NCBI GenBank assembly: GCA_958349075.1
Contig: CATWBR010000171.1
Span: 1 to 8,771 of the forward strand
Source of the DNA: an uncultured Clostridium sp.
Lineage (GTDB): Bacteria; Bacillota; Clostridia; Lachnospirales; Lachnospiraceae
Direction of reading: 5' to 3'
DNA: 8,771 bases
Position numbers and translations under genes: made by a program. A model generated the notes under the pieces. That model saw only the letters and a program-made list of their open reading frames with translations, made no database searches and was not told the DNA's origin. Of the stretch, positions 6,861 to 8,771 are shown one piece after another. The stretch's first letter is position 1; every line of letters starts with the position of its first letter.

Positions 6861-7964
6861 ATGAAAAAAAGAATAGCAGTTTGCAGTTTAATGACATTTG
6901 CCCTCTTACTTACGGCCTGCGGCGGAAGTGGAAATTCATCGGCTCCTGCCGGGACAAAGGCTCAGAGTGAGGCGGCACAGGCCGGAGAAAACTCAGGAAA
7001 TACCGATACGGCCGAGGCAGGGGAAGCTCTGGGAGCTGAGAATTTCAACTATATTTTCGGACATGGAGCCGCAGAAAATTCAATCGGCGATTTGTACTGC
7101 CTGAAGTTTAAAGAGCTGGTGGAGGCTAAATCCGGCGGTTCCATCACAGTGGATGTGTATTCCGGTTCTCAGCTCGGAACGTATGGCGAGATGCTTCAGA
7201 GCCTGCAGACAGGCGATATCGGCGGAATGATTTTCCAGCCGGCCCCGGCGGTTTCCTTTGTACCGGAGCTTGCGGTTTTAGATATGCCATACGCCTTCCT
7301 GGGGTGTACACAGGAGCAGATTGATAAGGCGCTCAATGAGAGTGACTTTACCGATATCCTGAAACAGTCGTTTGACAGCTCCGGCTATAAGTTTATGAGC
7401 TTCGCCCAGGCTGCCACGTTCCGTGAGGTGACTTCCAATAAGCCGGTAAACAAAGCAGAAGATTTTGCCGGACTGAAGATCCGTACTCTGGAAAATAACA
7501 ACCATATTGCATTCTGGAAAGCGGTGGGAGCCAATCCGACTCCGGTAGCCTTCGGTGAACTCTACCTGTCCCTGCAGCAGGGGTTGGTGGATGCCCAGGA
7601 AAATCCGTATGATACGGCTTTAAATGCAGGTTTCCCCGAGGTTCAGAAATACCTGATTGAAACCCACCATATTCTTTATCCGAACCTGTTTATTGTCAGC
7701 AAGGACCTTTATGAAAGCATGCCGGAAGAATACCGGGCAACGTTTGACGAGGCGGCGGCAGAGGCGAAGGAATACGCGGAACAGCTTATGGCGGAAAGCG
7801 CGGCCACGGACCGTCAGAAATTGATTGACGCGGGCATGGAAGAAATTGTTCTCCCCGATTCTGAGCTGGAGATACTGGCGGAAAAAGGAGCTGGGGTAGA
7901 AGAGCTGGTAAGAGGACAAATCGGAAGCGATACGGTGGATGCATTTCTGAATGCCTTGAAGTAA
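6861..7964 (+). CDS. dctP: TRAP transporter solute-binding lipoprotein (DctP family), canonical copy
   Basis: The 367-residue lipoprotein has a short signal (MKKRIAV..., lipobox LTAC, Cys20) and then a low-complexity Ala/Glu/Gly/Ser linker to about residue 60, which tethers the binding domain to the membrane. The domain shows FKELVEAKSGGSITVDVYSG (83-102) with LGTYGEMLQSLQTGDIGG (105-122). The core signature is GLKIRTLENNNHIAFWKAVG (204-223), with Arg208 as the predicted carboxylate-binding residue, and FGELYLSLQQGLVDAQENPYD (231-251). It captures solute outside the cell and hands it to DctQM. The ATG has AAAAAGGAG at good spacing and lies 54 bases behind dctM. The order Q-M-P, with P last, is less usual than P-Q-M. 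It matches family consensus better than the copy at 2422 and is the most likely transport partner. A strong hairpin follows the gene. Confidence 0.95.
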   Translation: MKKRIAVCSLMTFALLLTACGGSGNSSAPAGTKAQSEAAQAGENSGNTDTAEAGEALGAENFNYIFGHGAAENSIGDLYCLKFKELVEAKSGGSITVDVYSGSQLGTYGEMLQSLQTGDIGGMIFQPAPAVSFVPELAVLDMPYAFLGCTQEQIDKALNESDFTDILKQSFDSSGYKFMSFAQAATFREVTSNKPVNKAEDFAGLKIRTLENNNHIAFWKAVGANPTPVAFGELYLSLQQGLVDAQENPYDTALNAGFPEVQKYLIETHHILYPNLFIVSKDLYESMPEEYRATFDEAAAEAKEYAEQLMAESAATDRQKLIDAGMEEIVLPDSELEILAEKGAGVEELVRGQIGSDTVDAFLNALK

Positions 7965-7996
7965 AAACAGAGGGCAGGTTACCGTCTTTCATCAAT

Positions 7997-8045
7997 AATG
8001 GGGAGCAGAATGCTTTTTCGCATTCCACTCCCCATTCTATTAAGT
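7997..8045 (+). terminator. Intrinsic terminator at the end of the transporter cluster
   Basis: AATGGGGAG (7997-8005) with GAATGC (8008-8013) pairs with GCATTC (8020-8025) and CTCCCCATT (8028-8036). The 15 base pairs are interrupted only by a CA/CA internal loop, with a TTTTTC loop at the tip. The downstream CTATTAAGTTT is only moderately T-rich, so stem strength is the main evidence. It lies 32 bases after the last dctP stop codon. Confidence 0.75.
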
Positions 8046-8073
8046 TTAACAGGAAATTGCTCTGATAAACAAC

Positions 8074-8098
8074 GAAAAGCACGCTTCGCGAACTTTTC
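8074..8098. other. Hairpin between the converging genes
   Basis: GAAAAG (8074-8079) pairs with CTTTTC (8093-8098), and CGC (8082-8084) with GCG (8088-8090) around a TTC loop; two unpaired bases on each side separate the stems. Read on the minus strand it is followed by GTTGTTTAT, so it may serve as a second, weaker terminator for the HD-domain gene. It could also be part of a dispersed repeat; only one copy is in this window. Confidence 0.4.
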
Positions 8099-8108
8099 AT
8101 TGCCACTC

Positions 8109-8139
8109 AATAAAAGCCCTCTGTGCGGGACTCTTTATT
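8109..8139 (-). terminator. Terminator-like hairpin overlapping the HD-gene stop codon
   Basis: On the minus strand AATAAA pairs with TTTATT and CCC with GGG, giving a stem with small internal bulges around a GCACAGA loop. The 5' arm begins within the TAA stop codon of the HD-domain gene. The T-rich segment CTTTTATT is inside the 3' arm and no clear T-run follows it. Termination is therefore plausible but not strongly supported, and may depend on the next hairpin at 8074-8098. Confidence 0.45.
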
Positions 8140-8626
8140 AGAAAAACATCTCCTCACAAATTTTTTTCCCGGACTCAGTACGGAAAATGTTCTGATAAGC
8201 GGCATCGGCAGCTTCCGGCTGCAGTCCTTCCTCAAACAGGTTTACCAGAAAATCGGCCTCTAAAAGAATCTGATAATCCATCCCGTCTACATCCGAATAG
8301 GTATGATGATGCCCCACCAGATAGCTGACACGGTCGATGACCGAGGCTCTGAAGCCGAGGGAGCCGAGCAGCTTTTCAGCAGGGGCAGGCCCTTCCTGTT
8401 CCTGGAGTTTGCCGTTGCAGTACCCGTATTTTTCTTCGGCCGGTTTGATTCCGATATCATGGACAATGGCAGCGGCTTCCAAGGTAAGCTGGGTGTCGCC
8501 GTCCAGGTTCTCAGAAAGCCCGATAAGGCGCGCGAAGCTGTGGACTTTTAAAAAATGCTGAATCCGCTTTGGATCGCCGGAGTTGTAGTGAATCATTCTC
8601 ATCATCAGTTCATCAAGTATATCCAT
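8138..8626 (-). CDS. HD-domain protein, predicted metal-dependent phosphohydrolase
   Basis: The 162-residue soluble protein carries the HD signature in order: RIQHFLKVHSFARLIG (21-36) with His29 as the likely first ligand, AAAIVHDIGI (51-60) with His56-Asp57, VGHHHTY (104-110), and LLEADFLVNL (121-130) with Asp125. The helical spacing and short length fit stand-alone HD hydrolases that act on phosphate esters or nucleotides. The true substrate cannot be told, and it lacks the extra domains of cyclic-di-nucleotide or ppGpp enzymes. The ATG at 8626 was chosen because AAGGGGAA lies just upstream at about 9-base spacing. A TTG ten codons further upstream (8656) has no such site. The gene converges on the transporter cluster from the opposite strand, so it is probably functionally separate. 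No membrane segment or signal peptide is seen. Confidence 0.9.
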   Translation of the reverse strand: MDILDELMMRMIHYNSGDPKRIQHFLKVHSFARLIGLSENLDGDTQLTLEAAAIVHDIGIKPAEEKYGYCNGKLQEQEGPAPAEKLLGSLGFRASVIDRVSYLVGHHHTYSDVDGMDYQILLEADFLVNLFEEGLQPEAADAAYQNIFRTESGKKICEEMFF

Positions 8627-8667
8627 TTGAAAATTCCCCTTTTCTTGCCGATACAATTAATGTTCGG

Positions 8668-8702
8668 TTATGGTAATATTATTTATGTAAACAGAACCAT
8701 AA
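8668..8702 (-). promoter_or_regulatory. Candidate promoter/operator region of the HD-domain gene
   Basis: TTATGGT (8668-8674) and ACCATAA (8696-8702) are perfect inverted repeats, 21 bases apart, around an AT-rich core. On the minus strand the core includes TAATAT (8681-8676), a fair -10 box, but the matching -35 (ATTTAT) is poor. The symmetric arms may be an operator. Evidence is weak. The rest of 8703-8771 shows no supported gene, though open frames run off the window end. Confidence 0.25.
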
Positions 8703-8771
8703 ATAAAACAGTATTTCTTAATGTAAATCTGTGGCGGGCGGCCGCAACCGGATTCAGCCACACATAGAGTA

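Noticed and set aside
8627..8656. TTG at 8656 as the start of the HD-domain gene
   Set aside because: The ten extra residues add nothing family-like, and the AAGGGGAA site lies inside this stretch, properly spaced for the ATG at 8626.
8657..8771. End of another minus-strand gene at the right edge
   Set aside because: Two minus-strand frames stay open from the window end for about 28 and 37 codons, but neither shows a recognisable motif and the piece is too short to support a call.

Overview
The window looks like a chromosomal fragment from an anaerobic Firmicute of the Lachnospiraceae type (Clostridium, Enterocloster or Hungatella-like). This is an inference. It rests on strong AGGAGG-type ribosome binding sites, moderate GC content in genes with AT-rich gaps, lipoprotein signal peptides instead of periplasmic ones, and a membrane-anchored AraC regulator beside a solute transporter, an arrangement common in that group. 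No phylogenetic marker gene is present, so the genus is open.

Layout. Positions 55-7964 hold six genes, all on the plus strand. First is a two-pass membrane AraC-family regulator (55-2343). It is followed closely by a divergent TRAP (DctP-type) solute-binding lipoprotein (2422-3525). A 375-base gap (3526-3900) holds a 97-base near-palindrome that resembles a miniature inverted-repeat element, a weak candidate promoter and an untranslated leader. Then come a TctC/Bug-type binding lipoprotein (3901-4926), the small TRAP permease DctQ (4998-5504), the large TRAP permease DctM (5520-6806) and a second, canonical DctP lipoprotein (6861-7964). A strong hairpin at 7997-8036 closes the cluster. A minus-strand HD-domain protein (8138-8626) converges on it and appears unrelated.

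How the genes may work together. DctQ, DctM and the last DctP make a complete TRAP transporter, a secondary, ion-gradient-driven uptake system for organic acids or related small anionic solutes. The substrate cannot be read from the sequence. The regulator probably senses a signal outside the membrane and controls the transporter genes. The unusual part is three binding proteins from two unrelated transporter classes (two TRAP, one tripartite tricarboxylate) with only one pair of membrane subunits. The TctC-type protein sits where a DctP gene would normally precede dctQM, and no tctA or tctB is present. The first DctP lies directly behind the regulator, so it may be a co-sensor and not a transport component.

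Small-scale signals include a palindrome between regulator and first lipoprotein, a perfect 9-bp hairpin between the TctC-type gene and dctQ, and a shared AT-rich motif just upstream of the dctQ and last dctP ribosome binding sites. No RNA genes, CRISPR arrays, transposase genes or broken genes were found.
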